Shown piece after piece: positions 41,813 through 54,144 of a DNA stretch of 64,000 nt. The notes under the pieces were generated by a model. The model did not search any database and was not told where the DNA came from. It was given only the letters and a program-made list of their open reading frames with translations. The position numbers and the translations under genes are program-made. Source of the DNA: Isoetes taiwanensis (taxonomy: Eukaryota > Streptophyta > Lycopodiopsida > Isoetales > Isoetaceae); the NCBI GenBank assembly GCA_021234155.1, contig JAJEKV010000205.1, positions 1-64,000 of the forward strand. Reading direction: 5' to 3'. Positions within the stretch are counted from its first letter, which is position 1. Every line of letters starts with the position of its first letter.

Positions 41813-44283
41813 TGTTGCCCCTTTTTGGGCAACATGGACCATCATGATACCTAGAGTTTCAAGATTGGAAGATACTTGTCAGAGTTTGGAAGACTTGTGG
41901 TTTCTTTTGAGGTTTCATCTTAAGTTACTTTCCTATTACTCATATGGTAAGAGTTAGTGTTATTTTGATCCTGCTAGAGTTTGGAAGAAATTGGCTCAAG
42001 TTTGGAAGACCCTTGGGATCTTGGTTGTATAGCCTAATTCTTTCCTTTGAGGAAATTTTCTAGTTACATTCTTATTTCTTGAAGACCAGGCAAAGGATAT
42101 AGCAAGCTATACAAGGAGTTATAAGCATGTTGCTCATATTCACTCATATGGAGCTAAATGGAGTTGCACCAATGGTTTGGAAGTCACACCTATGAAGATG
42201 TCACTTTAAAGGTGAATTTTGCTCTTGTTTAGGCCTTGAAGATTGGAAGACCTTTTTAGAAGTTTGGAAGACCCTAGGGCCTTGAGCAAAGTTATGAGGT
42301 ATGATTTGAGCTTTGGAGATAAGATCATGTGCTCTGGGGGTTTCCATCCTTTATCCATTTCATCCATTCCATATCCACTTTCCTTCCATCTTTTTTTATA
42401 CCCCATTTCCACCTTGTCATGCCTTCTTTCATTACTTCACTACCTATATTTTTATTGGCCTCACCTCCACTTGTGAATTGCTCTCAAGAGATCATGAAAA
42501 ACTTCAAGAGCAAGGAGGCTTGAATTTTACTTTCATCTTATTTCCCTAAATCCTGCCATAGCCTTTTTTTTCCTATCTTTTCACCCTCTTCCTATGATTT
42601 TTTTCACCATTCCCAAGGTTGAAAACTCATTGACCATGGTCAAAATGGGCAAAATTTCAAGTATCTCAATTTGACTTGAAAACACTCTAGATTTGGAGCT
42701 TGGCAAAAATAGCTATGTTGGCCTTCCAAAATTCAAAAAGACCTTGGAAAATTCCTCAAATATTATTTCTTGGGATGTGTGCCAAAAAATAAAAAAAAAA
42801 AAAAATAGCAAAAAAACCTATTCTAGCCTATCTACCCTATTTTTCTATTTTCCACCTCGGCCTAAATTCCACCTCGGCCCCCATTGGTCCACGTGGCGTG
42901 GGCAGGGCCTCAGTAACACTGAGTGGCACAACCCTTCTCGTGGCACGCAAATTCAACATCTTGACTCGGATTATTCAATTTATATCCTTATCTTCCGAAT
43001 CATTCGGGCTGTGGGATATATCGAGCTTTGAAAAAAAAAAAAACCCTAAACTTCGAGCACGCTAAATCGGCAAATTCGTGCCCAAATCTGATTGAATCCG
43101 CCTTTTTGCTCCCGAAATCATCTCACGAACCTCTTAGAGAGACCTCTGGAACCCCCCGTGGCACTTGATTCAAGGGAATTTGCTCAAATTAAGCCTAAAA
43201 TCACTCAACCGAAATTTGGTTTTGGGAGGGACGATTTTATCCAAGAATGGACATCATTTTCTTCACCCCCCGGAGATATACCTCGTGATCCGGGCGCTTT
43301 CTATATCTTTGATATTTTATTGATCTGTTCTACTCCAAATTCAGCTAATCCTGTTCGAGATTGAAGATTGATGTATTTTGATCGAAGACCGACCGCGTGT
43401 TGTGACCTACGACACACCGAACTTCTACCGCAATTCAAAATTCCTTATTACTTTTCTTCCGGACAATTTCTAGATTATCGAAGCTTACTATGCTTTGGGA
43501 GTTACTCTCAAGCATTATTTTGGATATTTTCTCCCGAGATTTCTGAACTCCTGTGATATTTTATGATCTTAATGCATATCTTTTGCCGGAAAAATAGTGT
43601 TGCCATCTTCTCAAGTTATAAAATCTGTTAATGCTGTCTAGACCAATAGAAATCAGATATTTTAAGTTGAATCCCAGCTAAATAGTTGTGTCCCAGCCTT
43701 AAATAGGATTGAGTATTGTTTATATGCAAAGAAAACAAAGAAAAAATAGTTTTTTCATATACATCACAAACCGTGATGTAATTCAAGACTTTGGTCCGTC
43801 TCAATAAATATCATAGTGTTTGCTTGTCAAGAAAACCCTATGCACGTGATTTAGAGTTCATTCGAGGTCATTTGCACAAATTCCAACTCAAAATTCATCA
43901 CCAAACTCCATTTGCAAATTTTGGCTCTCTGTTTTGGCATTGACCAATTTTTTGTGAACTTTGACATTGATTTTCTTGGTCTTCCCCTATCCAAATCGAG
44001 ATGCAGGACTTTCACCCAAAAGTAGTTCCCTCTACTTGTCTATAACTCATACCAAAACCAAAACTCAAAAATCTTAAAGGGTGTGACTGCAAGATTGATT
44101 TTTGTTTGACAGCTTTTTTCTCGCTTGTGGATTTGTAGTGATTTTGACAAAACCAGCATTTGAAATTGAGTTCTTTTGCTTTATATGATTAAGGATTGAT
44201 CACCCTAAGTGATCTGGAGGTCCTGACCAGTTTGTTTACACTTCCTTTGAGGTTAGGCTAAAATTCCAGGTTTTAGGCTAACA
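41813..44283 (+). repeat. 5' LTR of element B
   Basis: 2471 bp, TGTTGCCC...GGCTAACA. The first 21 bases form a hairpin (GTTGCCC/GGGCAAC). ATTTATATCC near 42977 is the best TATA candidate. Preceded by GCACC. Confidence 0.92.
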
Positions 44284-44286
44284 TTT

Positions 44287-44306
44287 TGGAGGTCCTACCG
44301 AGATCT
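44287..44306 (+). promoter_or_regulatory. Primer binding site, tRNA-Gln-like
   Basis: TGGAGGTCCTACCGAGAT, three bases after the LTR, is complementary to the 3' end of plant tRNA-Gln (T-stem CTCGGT, acceptor GGGACC or AGGACC, discriminator U, CCA) with one or two mismatches from memory. Most plant gypsy elements use iMet; some use other tRNAs. Confidence 0.6.
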
Positions 44307-44327
44307 TTACCTGGAAATTGAACTCAA

Positions 44328-45070
44328 ATGGGGCCAAAGAAGCATGCTGAGCCTGCTGAACCACCTGAGGAGACAAATCAACCAGAATTAGTAGGAGTAA
44401 GCATGAGAGTGGCTACCAGATCTATAACCAATGCCACAAACACTCCCAATGTGCCTATTCCTCCACAAGCTCCTCTCTATCAGTCTACCAATGTTACAAA
44501 TATTTCTACCTTGCCCTCGTCTTCACAAGTTCAAAATCTTTTTGAGCCAACTCCTCCACCAGCCCCTTATCATTTTGAGCTAAGCGTACTGTTTCTCCTC
44601 CTTATTATGATTCTTCCATGAATGCCAACCATTTTTGAAGAATTTTGAAGAATACTATGAGGAGCATGGGAGAAAAAAAGGCTCAGATTTTTCGAGTTCA
44701 CCAAGTGCATGAAGGGTGATGAGGCCAGGTCTTGGTTGGATTTTGAGCTCTCCATTGGTACTAAGTGGGATGAATTGGAACAAAAGTTTCTATCAAGGTT
44801 TGGTAAGACTACTTCGCCTCAGGATCTTGTTTTTGAACTCAATTCTTTCTCTATTAGACCGGTGAAAGTGTGAAGCAGTATGTGGAAAGATTTAACTCTT
44901 ATTTGCTAGTTTGTAACAGGAACCAAGTCTCTCACCCAACTTTGCATTTGGTTGCTTCTTTTATCAAAGGTTTGATGCCCAGACCCAGGATTTATAGGAA
45001 ATTGCTAAAACTTCAGAGATTTGGTGAACTAGATTCTATTCATAAAGCATTTGTAAAGGCGTGGATTTAG
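44328..45070 (+). pseudogene. Gag of element B, capsid part
   Basis: Start MGPKKHAEPAEPPEET, a Pro-rich N-terminus, then after frameshifts FTKCMKGDEARSWLDF, LEQKFLSRFGKTTSPQDLVF, GESVKQYVERFNSYLLVC, FIKGLMPRPRIYRKLL. This is the retrotransposon gag fold. A deletion or frameshift lies near 44625-44660. Confidence 0.8.
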
Positions 45071-45164
45071 TAGAATTGCTAAGCTATTTGCACGATGAAG
45101 AAATCCGAGACCCATTCTATCCTTCTCATCATGATTCCGAGCATGAGCTACACTATACTAATCT

Positions 45165-45935
45165 TTGTTCCTGTATATGCGATTCAGAAAAGAAAAGAAA
45201 AAGCCAAAAGTTGAGGAATTAAACCCTCGGGTTTCAGAGATGAAATCTGAGATAAGTAAAGTATCTGAAGCTCTTTTAGAGGTGACTAAACAACTCATGG
45301 AGTTGAAAAATGGAAATGGTACTTCTTCTTCTAGCTCTGCCTCACCTGATTGTACAAACTGTGGTAAGCCTTTTCATAGGGCTGAGAATTGTTATGCTAG
45401 GCCTTGTCCTAAATGCAACAGGAAAGGCCATTTTGGTAGAGAATGTCCGTGCATTTCCTTTTGTAAAGAGGTAGGTCATGATGACAGGTTCTGCAGTGTC
45501 AAGAATTACTTTGCAAGACAAGAAAAGGATAAACAGGTGTCAAATGTTAGTTTTATTGAGACTTGTGCAGGGGGACAAGAGGAGCAAGATGTTATGGTTG
45601 TCGGAACCGTGCGGGGCCTTATTGAGGTAACCCCCGCAGGTTCTATTCCACCAACTACACCCCATAAGGTAACATTTCAACCAGATCCCCAGAGTATAGC
45701 CCCTCCTCCTGTCCAAAGGTATAAACAGAAGGATTCTGAACTTGATGAATTTGAATTGCTCATGAAAAACTCCAAAGTTACTGTAGACTTATTAACTCTG
45801 CTGAGAATTGCACCATCTTATAGGGAAAAGCTTATCAAGAGCACTCAAAATGTTGAAGAAATCATTTGCGAGACTTGTCACAATATTTCGAAGCCCTACG
45901 AAAGCAAACCGAAGATCCGGTGCTTTTACTTGTAA
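45165..45935 (+). pseudogene. Gag of element B, nucleocapsid part
   Basis: 256-codon frame with a coiled stretch (ISKVSEALLEVTKQLMELKN) and two perfect CX2CX4HX4C knuckles, CTNCGKPFHRAENC and CPKCNRKGHFGREC, then a third degenerate one (CISFCKEVGHDDRFC). Leads into the protease. Confidence 0.85.
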
Positions 45936-46233
45936 TGCCACCATAGGTACTTTCCATCTGGATAAGGTTTTGCTAGATGGAGGTTCCTCTCTAAATGTCA
46001 TGCCTTACCATGTCATGAAAGCATTGGATCTCAAGGTAGAAGACAATACTTCTATTGTTCTAAAATCTTTTTCCAATGCTAAGGTAGTGCCAAAGGGAAT
46101 TGTGAGGAATGTGTACATTATCACGGGAGGTATTATTGTGCTAGCTACATTTGTGGTTGTTGATTTTGAGAATGTTCATCATTCTAACATTTATGATTTA
46201 TTATTGGGAAGAAGATGGATGAAAACAAAGTAG
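45930..46233 (+). pseudogene. Aspartic protease of element B
   Basis: Frame 45808-46233 holds FHLDKVLLDGGSSLNVMP (active site DGGSS, the common form in plant Tat elements) and NIYDLLLGRRWM (flap/second half, LLGRxW). Seems intact over the domain. Confidence 0.85.
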
Positions 46234-46439
46234 ATGCTAGGCCGATATGGTGCGGAAGGCATCGCAGACTATTTCAAATGGAGCAACCTCCATTAAATTG
46301 GTAAACAAGACTGATCCCTCTGCTAATATTAGGTTCATAGATGTGGATATTTTTGCGGGAAGAGGAGCCAGGAATTTATAGTTTAGGTCCGGATGTTGGT
46401 ATAAAAGAAGAAGTGGTCAACTTTGCTCATCTTTGAATC

Positions 46440-46828
46440 TTCTCGATGCAGGAAGGAAATAAGGCCTACCTTTGGTTTGATGGAGGTATGTCCAAAAATT
46501 AGGAATTGCTTCTTTACGCTGCTATTCTAAAGGATACAAATTTAAAACTAATGACCAAAATAGGGAGAATTCATCCTAATATTTCCTCTAATGCAGCAGA
46601 ATATAGAGCCCTCATTTGAGGCCCTACAGGGAAGCAAAATTCATGAATATTTCCTATATTATTATTTATGGAGACTCACGGTGGTTTGCATGCATTTTGG
46701 GAGAATACCAAACAAAGCATCATGAGATGGGGGATTTGAACACTCAAGCTCGAGATTTGTTAACTTTTTTGATCATTGGGAGATTCATCATATTCCAAGA
46801 TCTAAAACTTTGAGGCTGATTTATTGTC
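46440..46828 (+). pseudogene. Archaeal-type RNase H (aRNH) of element B
   Basis: AYLWFDGGMSKN (first Asp), KIGRIHPNISSNAAEYRALI (Glu), IIYGDSRW (Asp), and KNFEADLLSW-like C-terminal Asp after shifts. All catalytic positions are readable across frames. It sits between protease and RT; the usual Tat arrangement places it after gRNH. Confidence 0.75.
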
Positions 46829-47960
46829 TTGGGGAAACATTATTGGAGCACTTATCTGGAAGGAGCTATCCAAGAAGACTTCTTAGATGAAGACGAGCTT
46901 TCTCAACTTCATCCTATCTTAACTATAAACTTAGCCCAAGAAGAATCATACAAGGAGCTTAAAGTGAATAAAGAAGGTGTGCCTAGGACTTTGCAAATGG
47001 GAGACCTATATGAAGAGGATGACAGAGGTAAAATGGTTGAGTTGTTTGAGGATTGGGTGGATGTTTTTGCTTGGGAATATTCAGAACTAAAGGGGATTGA
47101 TAAAAATATTTGTGAGTTTGAAATAAAAGTTCGAGAAGATGCTAAAACTTGTTATGCAGAAATTGAGGAGAATTAATTCTTCACTCTTGGATCTTATCAA
47201 ACAAGAGTTGTCTAAAATCAGGAGTCGTCCGATAATGCCTATTGTGAATCCTTCCGGGTTTCATGCATTGTCCCAGCTTTTAAAAAAATGGTTCTTTGAG
47301 GATTTGTGTAGATTATAGAGATCTTAATAAGGCTACCATTAAAGATTGTTATCCCTTGCCTTTTTTAGAAGAAATCCTTTATCAAGAGGTGGTAAATCCA
47401 TGTACTCATTTTGGATGGTTTCTCTGGGTTCAATCGGATAAGCATTAAACAAGAAGATCAGCCCAAGACATCTTTTATCACCCCATGGGGAACTTTTGCA
47501 ATGAAAAGGATGCCTTTTGGTTTAATGAATGCCCCCTGCTACATTTCAAAGGGCCATGGACCTTTGTCTTTGCAAGCATGACTCGGAAGCAGTTTAGAGT
47601 CTTCCTGGATGATTTATGCCTAGGTACTGAAGGAAATGACCATGTTTCAGAGCTAACAAGAATATTTATATTGTGCAGACAAGCTGGAGTTAATCTAAAT
47701 CCAAAGAAGTGCATCTTTTTATCATCTAGAGGCCAACTGTTAGGCCATGAAGTTTTCCTTGGGGGTCTTCAAGTAGCCGAGGAAAAAATCATTGCCTTAA
47801 AGAAGCTTGGACCCCAAGACACTTAGAGATGTTAAAGAATTTATGGGGATGACTTCTTTTTTGAGAATTTATGTGCCTAATTTCTCTCACCATGTTAGTC
47901 CTATTTCCAAATTAACCAGAGTGGGCCATGTTAGTAAAAAAGAAAGTAAATACAAAGCTA
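46829..47960 (+). pseudogene. Reverse transcriptase of element B
   Basis: [60 protein letters not shown](I), PFGLMNAP, FRVFLDDLCLGTEG (motif C), NPKKCIFLSSRGQLLGHEVF, EFMGMTSFLRIYVP. Three or four frameshifts; the catalytic Asp residues remain. Confidence 0.85.
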
Positions 47961-47976
47961 TTGTTTGGACTGATGA

Positions 47977-48400
47977 ATGAATGTGAGAAGGCTTTTTTGT
48001 GCAGATTATAGAAGCTATTTGCCATGCCACTTTCGATTGAAAACCCCGGATCTCTCACCGCCATTCACAATTTACATTATTGTTACTAAAAGAGCTGTTG
48101 GGATTGCTATTTTGCGGGGAAAAGCACCCCATTGCTTTTTGCAAAGTAAACAATGGTCTCAAACTGAGGAGAGGTATCCTAAGATAGAGAGGAGTGGCCG
48201 CTGCTCTTTTTTTTTTTTTAATAGAAAGGCAAGGACATCTTCTACAAAAATCCCAAGCTCTTGTTTATATGCTTGTGAGAATCCCATGCCTTTTTTGTAT
48301 GGTAAGAAATTGGAAAAACCCAAGCTTCATAGGTGGGCTTGTAGGCTCCAGTCTTATGATCTAAAGGTTAAGGTCATCCATGTGGTGAATAATCCGAGTT
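47977..48400 (+). pseudogene. gypsy RNase H (gRNH) of element B
   Basis: TIYIIVTKRAVGIAILRGK, RYPKIERSG, RWACRLQSYDLKVKVIHVVN. As in element C, the first catalytic Asp is Lys (TKRAVG). Fused in frame to integrase in the 446-codon ORF 47977-49317. Confidence 0.75.
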
Positions 48401-49670
48401 TGTATTTACCTGCTGCCTATTTTGAGCATGAAGAAGTTGTGCAGGAAGAAGGAGAGATGGCTAATCTTGTGGCAAATGAACAAGATCTTTCAGATAAACA
48501 GGCTCAAGGTTGGCAGCAATCTATTAGAAAATTCCTCAAATATCAAGAGATACCTCCTGAATTTTCTAAAAGTCAAGCTTACAAGTTTAGGCTGAAATGT
48601 TTAACTTACACTTTGATTGGAGATATTTTGTGCAAGGTAAACAGGGATGGTGTTCTTTTAAGGTGTGTTGATGAAGAGGAGGCTGCCTTAGTGCTTGCTG
48701 AGAATCATAAAGGTGTTTGTGGTGGTCATTTTGCAGCAGATACAACTGCCAAAAAAATATTAAGGTCTGGTTATTTCTGGCCTCATTTATTTAGAGATTG
48801 CTATGATGTCATTAAAACTTGCCATCAATGCCAGATCTTTGGTAAGAAAATTTTGCATCCTGCCCCTCTTACTGGGATTGTGTCCCCAGGCCCATTTCAA
48901 GTTTGGGGGCTAGATTATGTTGGCCCTATAAATCCCCCATCTTCTGCTCAGCATGAATACATTGTTGTGGCCACAGATTTATTTACCAAATGGTCAGAAG
49001 CAGCACCCTTGAGAAAAGCAAATGCATATACTACTGCTAGGTTTTTGCATGAAAATATTTGTTCTAGGTTTGGAATCCCTTTCAAAATTTTGACTGATAG
49101 AGGCTCTACTTTTATTAATGAGGTTATTCAAATTCTTGTCTCAAGTCTCAAAATCAGACATGTGAAAAGCTCAGCCTATTATCCTCAAGGAAATGGTCAA
49201 GCTGAGTCTACTAACAAAGTGCTTAAGGGAATTTTGCAGAAAACGGTTTGCCAAAACCAAAAAGATTGGCATTTGAAATTATATGATGCCCTTTGGGCTC
49301 ATAGAATCCTTTGCTAAAGCTGCCACTAATGCTTCTCCCTTGAGTTTGGTTTATGGTGTTGAAGCGGTTATTCTGTTGAGTTGGAGATTCCCTCTTTGAG
49401 AATGGCACTCAAGTTGGATGCGGAGTTTTTGGAAGCATTACAACACAGGTATGAAGTTTTGCTAAAATTGGATGAGGATAGATTTGATGCAGAAAACTTC
49501 AATCTACTTAAGAAGGCTAGGAGTGCAGCAGCTTTTAAAGCAGCTCACAAGCTCCAGGATAGATTGGCTCCATTGGAACTCGTGCTCAAATGGGATGTTG
49601 CAAATGAAGGTAAGCTATCTAAATTTGAAAATCCTTGGGAAGGCCCTTACAGATTGTAAAAGAAGTCATT
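48401..49670 (+). pseudogene. Integrase of element B
   Basis: H-H-C-C zinc domain (HKGVCGGHF...CHQCQIFG), core WGLDYVGPINPPSSAQHEY, ILTDRGSTF, GNGQAESTNKVLKGIL: the D, D and E are all present in one frame. Interrupted at 49317; the C-terminus continues at 49381-49659 (FKAAHKLQDRL, EGKLSKFENPWEGPYR), then SYWLKDLK in another frame. Best-preserved domain of B. Confidence 0.9.
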
Positions 49671-50134
49671 TGTTCATCCTATTGGCTTAAGGATCTCAAA
49701 AGCAGTTTGGAATTACCAAATCCTACAAATATCCAGCATTTGAAAAGATATTGGCCTCAACATGCATGTTTAGGCCTTTTTGCTCCTATATGAATACTTA
49801 TTTTAACTTAGAGTAGGTTAATTGTTGTTGAAAATTGAAGATTTAAAACTCTTTTGATTGGTTTCTGTTTCATTTCCCTTTAGGCTTAAAATTTTGTAGA
49901 TTCTTGTTGATTGGATTTGCTAAGTTGTTTTGGTTAGTTGTATTCAAGGTTCTTAATACTTGTACCATCAAGACCATTTTTCCTTTGAGGTGAGCTAATT
50001 GTGTGTTACTGTTTGAAGCGAGAAATATTTTTTTCAAGACCGGACAATTTCAAAAAAGAGCAAGAGAATTTCTATTAGATCAAAAAAAAAAAAAAAAAAG
50101 GGGTACACAAATTCTACATGATGATCAGATCCTC
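49671..50134 (+). other. Non-coding after integrase, element B
   Basis: The end of the integrase frame (LKRYWPQHACLGLF, about 49738-49785), then AT-rich sequence and an A run at 50081-50099. No gene. Confidence 0.5.
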
Positions 50135-51008
50135 TCATAGGAAGCCAATGCTATCGGTATTCCCTGAAGGGATAGTAGGAATCTTGTATGCGAAGGAGAG
50201 CCATCTGCAAACATCCAAGAGACCATTATATCCGGTAAAAAATTGTTCATGGTACCAAAAACATTGATCTTCACTCGGAGATTCTCTTTTCGGGAGTTTG
50301 AAATGCATCTCTTTTATCATGAGAAGCATCAAGGAACCATAGCTATCTGCTAGCATCCCTGTGGGGAGTAGTATAACCCGCCTATACATCCAAATTGAGC
50401 ATCTGTCACTCATGATGATGCTTACACAAAAAAAGTAGTGCATATGTAGCATCTGAATGCATTCCCTTGTAAAAATTCTGGCCCACAGAGCCGTTGTGTT
50501 ACGATACAATGCAAAGTCTTTGCTAGTTTCTCTTGATAAGTCTTTTGCCCAAGGAAACACTCCATGGCAAGGTGATCATGGTTCATGTCTTTTTGTAGAG
50601 TTCCTTTTTTGGTCGGGGTAGTTTTGGTCAACATTTGTGCCTTCCCATATATTTGCCTCGAAATGCATGTGCACCGAGTAAATTTCCACGAGGAAGAGGT
50701 TCTTCATTAATTAAAACATTGTCCCATTCTGCAGACCAGTATGCAATTCTTGCAGTCTGATTACACCATAAGGAATAGGTACTCCTGTAGGCTGGATCAA
50801 GCTCGGGAAGCACTCCTAAATTGCTCGAATCATTTACATTTACATTGTCCCGGATATAGGTGTATGGTAAGAAAAAGGAGCCCATGATCGGCAAGGGAGG
50901 TCGAGTTTTTTTCGAAAGCACGAGCAGGAGGAGGAGCAAATTAGGGTTCGAGCTCGATGGTTTGAATTTTTTTGGTTTGAAGGTTTGAATTTTTAGTTTG
51001 AAATACAT
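50135..51008 (-). pseudogene. Antisense accessory ORF of element B
   Basis: Minus-strand frames in order: MYFKLKIQTFKPKKFKP, IMGSFFLPYTYIRDNVNVND, SLWCNQTARIAYWSAEWDNV (51008-50628), then HLAMECFLGQKTYQEKLAKT, then IWMYRRVILLPTGMLADSYG and CFWYHEQF (50560-50135). Two frameshifts or stops separate them; together about 280 codons. Copy A keeps part of it (16-201, plus). Function unknown. Its antisense position 3' of integrase recalls the accessory gene of Grande (Tat lineage). Confidence 0.55.
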
Positions 51009-51486
51009 TCAATGGTTGTATGAGCCAAATTTCTTGAATAGTAGAAGTTTAGTTAAATAGGGTAGAGATTTGCTATGCTTTAACAATTTTGAGTGTTGTC
51101 ATTTCAGGTCCATTTGCTCATTACTCTTATTTGTCTTAAGTTGGCCTCTTTCCATCTAGCCCTTGCTTCCATATGAAATTTTAAGAGTGCTAATCCTACA
51201 TTGTTACTCATCCCTTTATTTGGCACTCATGCTAATTTGATTATCATTGTCATATGCAGGTTCATCCACTTCTTCTCCATATTCACTGTCTTGAGTTGTC
51301 CTACCCTCCATTTGATCTTATTTTCTTATCACTCTCTCCATTACCTTATACTCGCCTCATATTTCCCACCACCACTGAGAGTAATTCTATTCCCTCCACC
51401 ACTTGTTGATATTTTGAAGACCTTCAGTTAGCATTTCTTTCCTTTGAGGCTGAGGGGACCAGCCTCATTCTTTCCTTTTGAGGAGA
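51009..51486 (+). other. 3' untranslated region and polypurine tract of element B
   Basis: T-rich, no gene. A hairpin GAGGCTG-aggggac-CAGCCTC at 51446-51466, then TTTTGAGGAGA directly before the LTR as the likely polypurine tract. Confidence 0.6.
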
Positions 51487-53961
51487 TGTTGCCCTTTTTG
51501 GGCAACATGGACCATCATGATACCTAGAGTTTCAAGATTGGAAGATACTTGTCGAGTTTGGAAGACTTGTGGTTTCTTTTGAGGTTTCATCTTAAGTTAC
51601 TTTCCTATTACTCATATGGTAAGAGTTAGTGTTATTTTGATCCCTGCTAGAGTTTGGAAGAAATTGGCTCAAGTTTGGAAGACCCTTGGGATCTTGGTTG
51701 TATAGCCTAATTCTTTCCTTTGAGGAAATTTTCTAGTTACATTCTTATTTCTTGAAGACTGGGCAAAGGATATAGCAAGCTATACAAGGAGTTATAAGCA
51801 TGTTGCTCATATTCACTCATATGGAGCTAAATGGAGTTGCACCAATGGTTTGGAAGTCACACCTATGAAGATGTCACTTTAAAGGTGAATTTTGCTCTTG
51901 TTTAGGCCTTGAAGATTGGAAGACCTTTTTAGAAGTTTGGAAGACCCTAGGGCCTTGAGCAAAGTTATGAGGTATGATTTGAGCTTTGGAGATAAGATCA
52001 TGTGCTACAGGGGTTTCCATCCTTTATCCATTTCATCCATTCCATATCCACTTTCCTTCCATCTTTTTATACCCCATTTCCACCTTGTCATGCCTTCTTT
52101 CATTACTTCACTACCTATATTTTTATTGGCCTCACCTCCACTTGTGAATTGCTCTCAAGAGATCATGAAAAACTTCAAGAGCAAGGAGGCTTGAATTTTA
52201 CTTTCATCTTATTTCCCTAAATCCTGCCATAGCCTTTTTTTTTTCCTATCTTTTCACCCTCTTCCTATGATTTTTTCACCATTCCCAAGGTTGAAAACTC
52301 ATTGACCATGGTCAAAATGGGCAAAATTTCAAGTATCTCAATTTGACTTGAAAACACTCTAGATTTGGAGCTTGGCAAAAATAGCTATGTTGGCCTTCCA
52401 AAATTCAAAAAGACCTTGGAAAATTCCTCAAATATTATTTCTTGGGATGTGTGCCAAAAAATAAAAAAAAAAGCAAAAAACCTATTCTAGCCTATCTACC
52501 CTATTTTTCTATTTTCCACCTCAGCCTAAATTCCACCTCAGCCCCCCATTGGTCCACGTGGCGGCCGGGGCGGGGCCTCGAACCACGAGTGGCACAACCC
52601 TTCTGCGTGGCACGCCAAATTCAACATCTTGACTTCGGATTATTCAATTTATATCCTTATCTTCGAGAATCATTCGGGCCCGTGGGATATATCGAGCTTT
52701 GAAAAAAAAAAAACCCTAAACTTCGGGCACGCTAAATCGGCAAATTGCAAATTGCCCAAATCTGATTGAATCCCGCCCTTTTGCTCCCGAAATCATCTCC
52801 CTGAACCTCTTAGAGACCTCGGAACCCCCTGTGGCACTTGATTCAAGGGAATTTGCTCAAATTAAGCCTAAAATCACTCAACCGAGCTGGTTTTTGGGAG
52901 GGACAGTTTTTATCCAAGAATGGACATCATTTTCTTCACCCCCCTCGGAGATATACCTCTGTGATCTGGGCGCTTTCTATATCTTTGATATTTTATTGAT
53001 CTGTTCTACTCCAAATTCAGCTAATCTCGTTCGAGATTGAAGATTGACCGTATTTTGATCGAAGACCATCGTGTGTTGTGACCTACGACACGAACTTCTC
53101 TTTTTTGCAATTCAAAATTCCTTATTACTTTCTCTTCCAGACAATTTCTAGATTATCAGAAGCTTACTATGCTTTGGGAGTTACTCTCAAGCATTATTTT
53201 GGATATTTTCTCCTGAGATTTCTGAACTCCTGTGATATTTTATGATCTTAATGCATATTCTTTGCCTGGAAAAATAGTGTTGCCATCTTCTCAAGTTATA
53301 AATCATTAATGCCTGTCTAGACCAATAGAAATCAGATATTTTAAGTTGAATCCCAGCTAAATAGTTGTGTCCCAGCCTTAAATAGGATTGAGTATTGTTT
53401 ATATGCAAAGAAAACAAAGAAAAATAGTTTTTTCATATATCTGGTCACAAACCGTGATGTAATTCAAGACTTTGGTCCGTCTCCATTAAATATCATAGTG
53501 TTTGCTTGTCAAGAAAACCCTATGCACGTGATTTAGAGTTCATTCTCGAGGTCATTTGCACAAATTCCAACTCAAAATTCATCACCAAACTCCATTTGCA
53601 AATTTTGGCTCTCTGTTTTGGCATTGACCAATTTTTGACTGAACTTTGACATTGATTTTCTTGGTCTTCCCCTATCCAAATCGAGACAGACTTTCACCAG
53701 TAGTTCCCTCTACTTGTCTATAACTCATACCAAAAACCAAAACTCAAAAATCTTAAAGGGTGTGACTGCAAGATTGATTTTTGTTCTGACAGTTTTTTCT
53801 GCTTCAGGGACTGTAGTGATTTTGACAAAACCAGCATTTGAAATTGAGTTCTTTTGCTTTATATGATTAAGGATTGATCACCCTAAGTGATCTGGAGGTC
53901 CTGACCAGTTTGTTTACACTTCCTTTGAGGTTAGGCTAAAATTCCAGGTTTTAGGCTAACA
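51487..53961 (+). repeat. 3' LTR of element B
   Basis: 2475 bp, TGTTGCCC...GGCTAACA, very similar to 41813-44283 with scattered substitutions and short indels. Followed by GCACC. Confidence 0.92.
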
Positions 53962-54144
53962 GCACCCTCCATGGAGTTGGCATCCAAATGCCCACATGCT
54001 AAGTGTGTACATGGCAAGAAACTGTGCTTCTATAACCTCACAACTTCACATGGTAATATACACAAAATTACTACATTCGACCATGTGGTATGTTCTATAG
54101 AGGATTTGCTTTCTGTTTTCTAAAGCTAAGAATTAGCTATTCTT

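Larger units (their letters stand above)
41808..53966 (+). mobile_element. Element B: complete Tat-like Ty3/gypsy retrotransposon
   Basis: 5' LTR 41813-44283, primer site 44287, gag, protease, aRNH, RT, gRNH, integrase, an antisense accessory ORF, 3' LTR 51487-53961. Target duplication GCACC at 41808-41812 and 53962-53966. 12.15 kb. The gRNH plus aRNH pair is the hallmark of the Tat lineage. The LTRs are highly similar with small indels; the coding frames carry several frameshifts. Confidence 0.92.
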
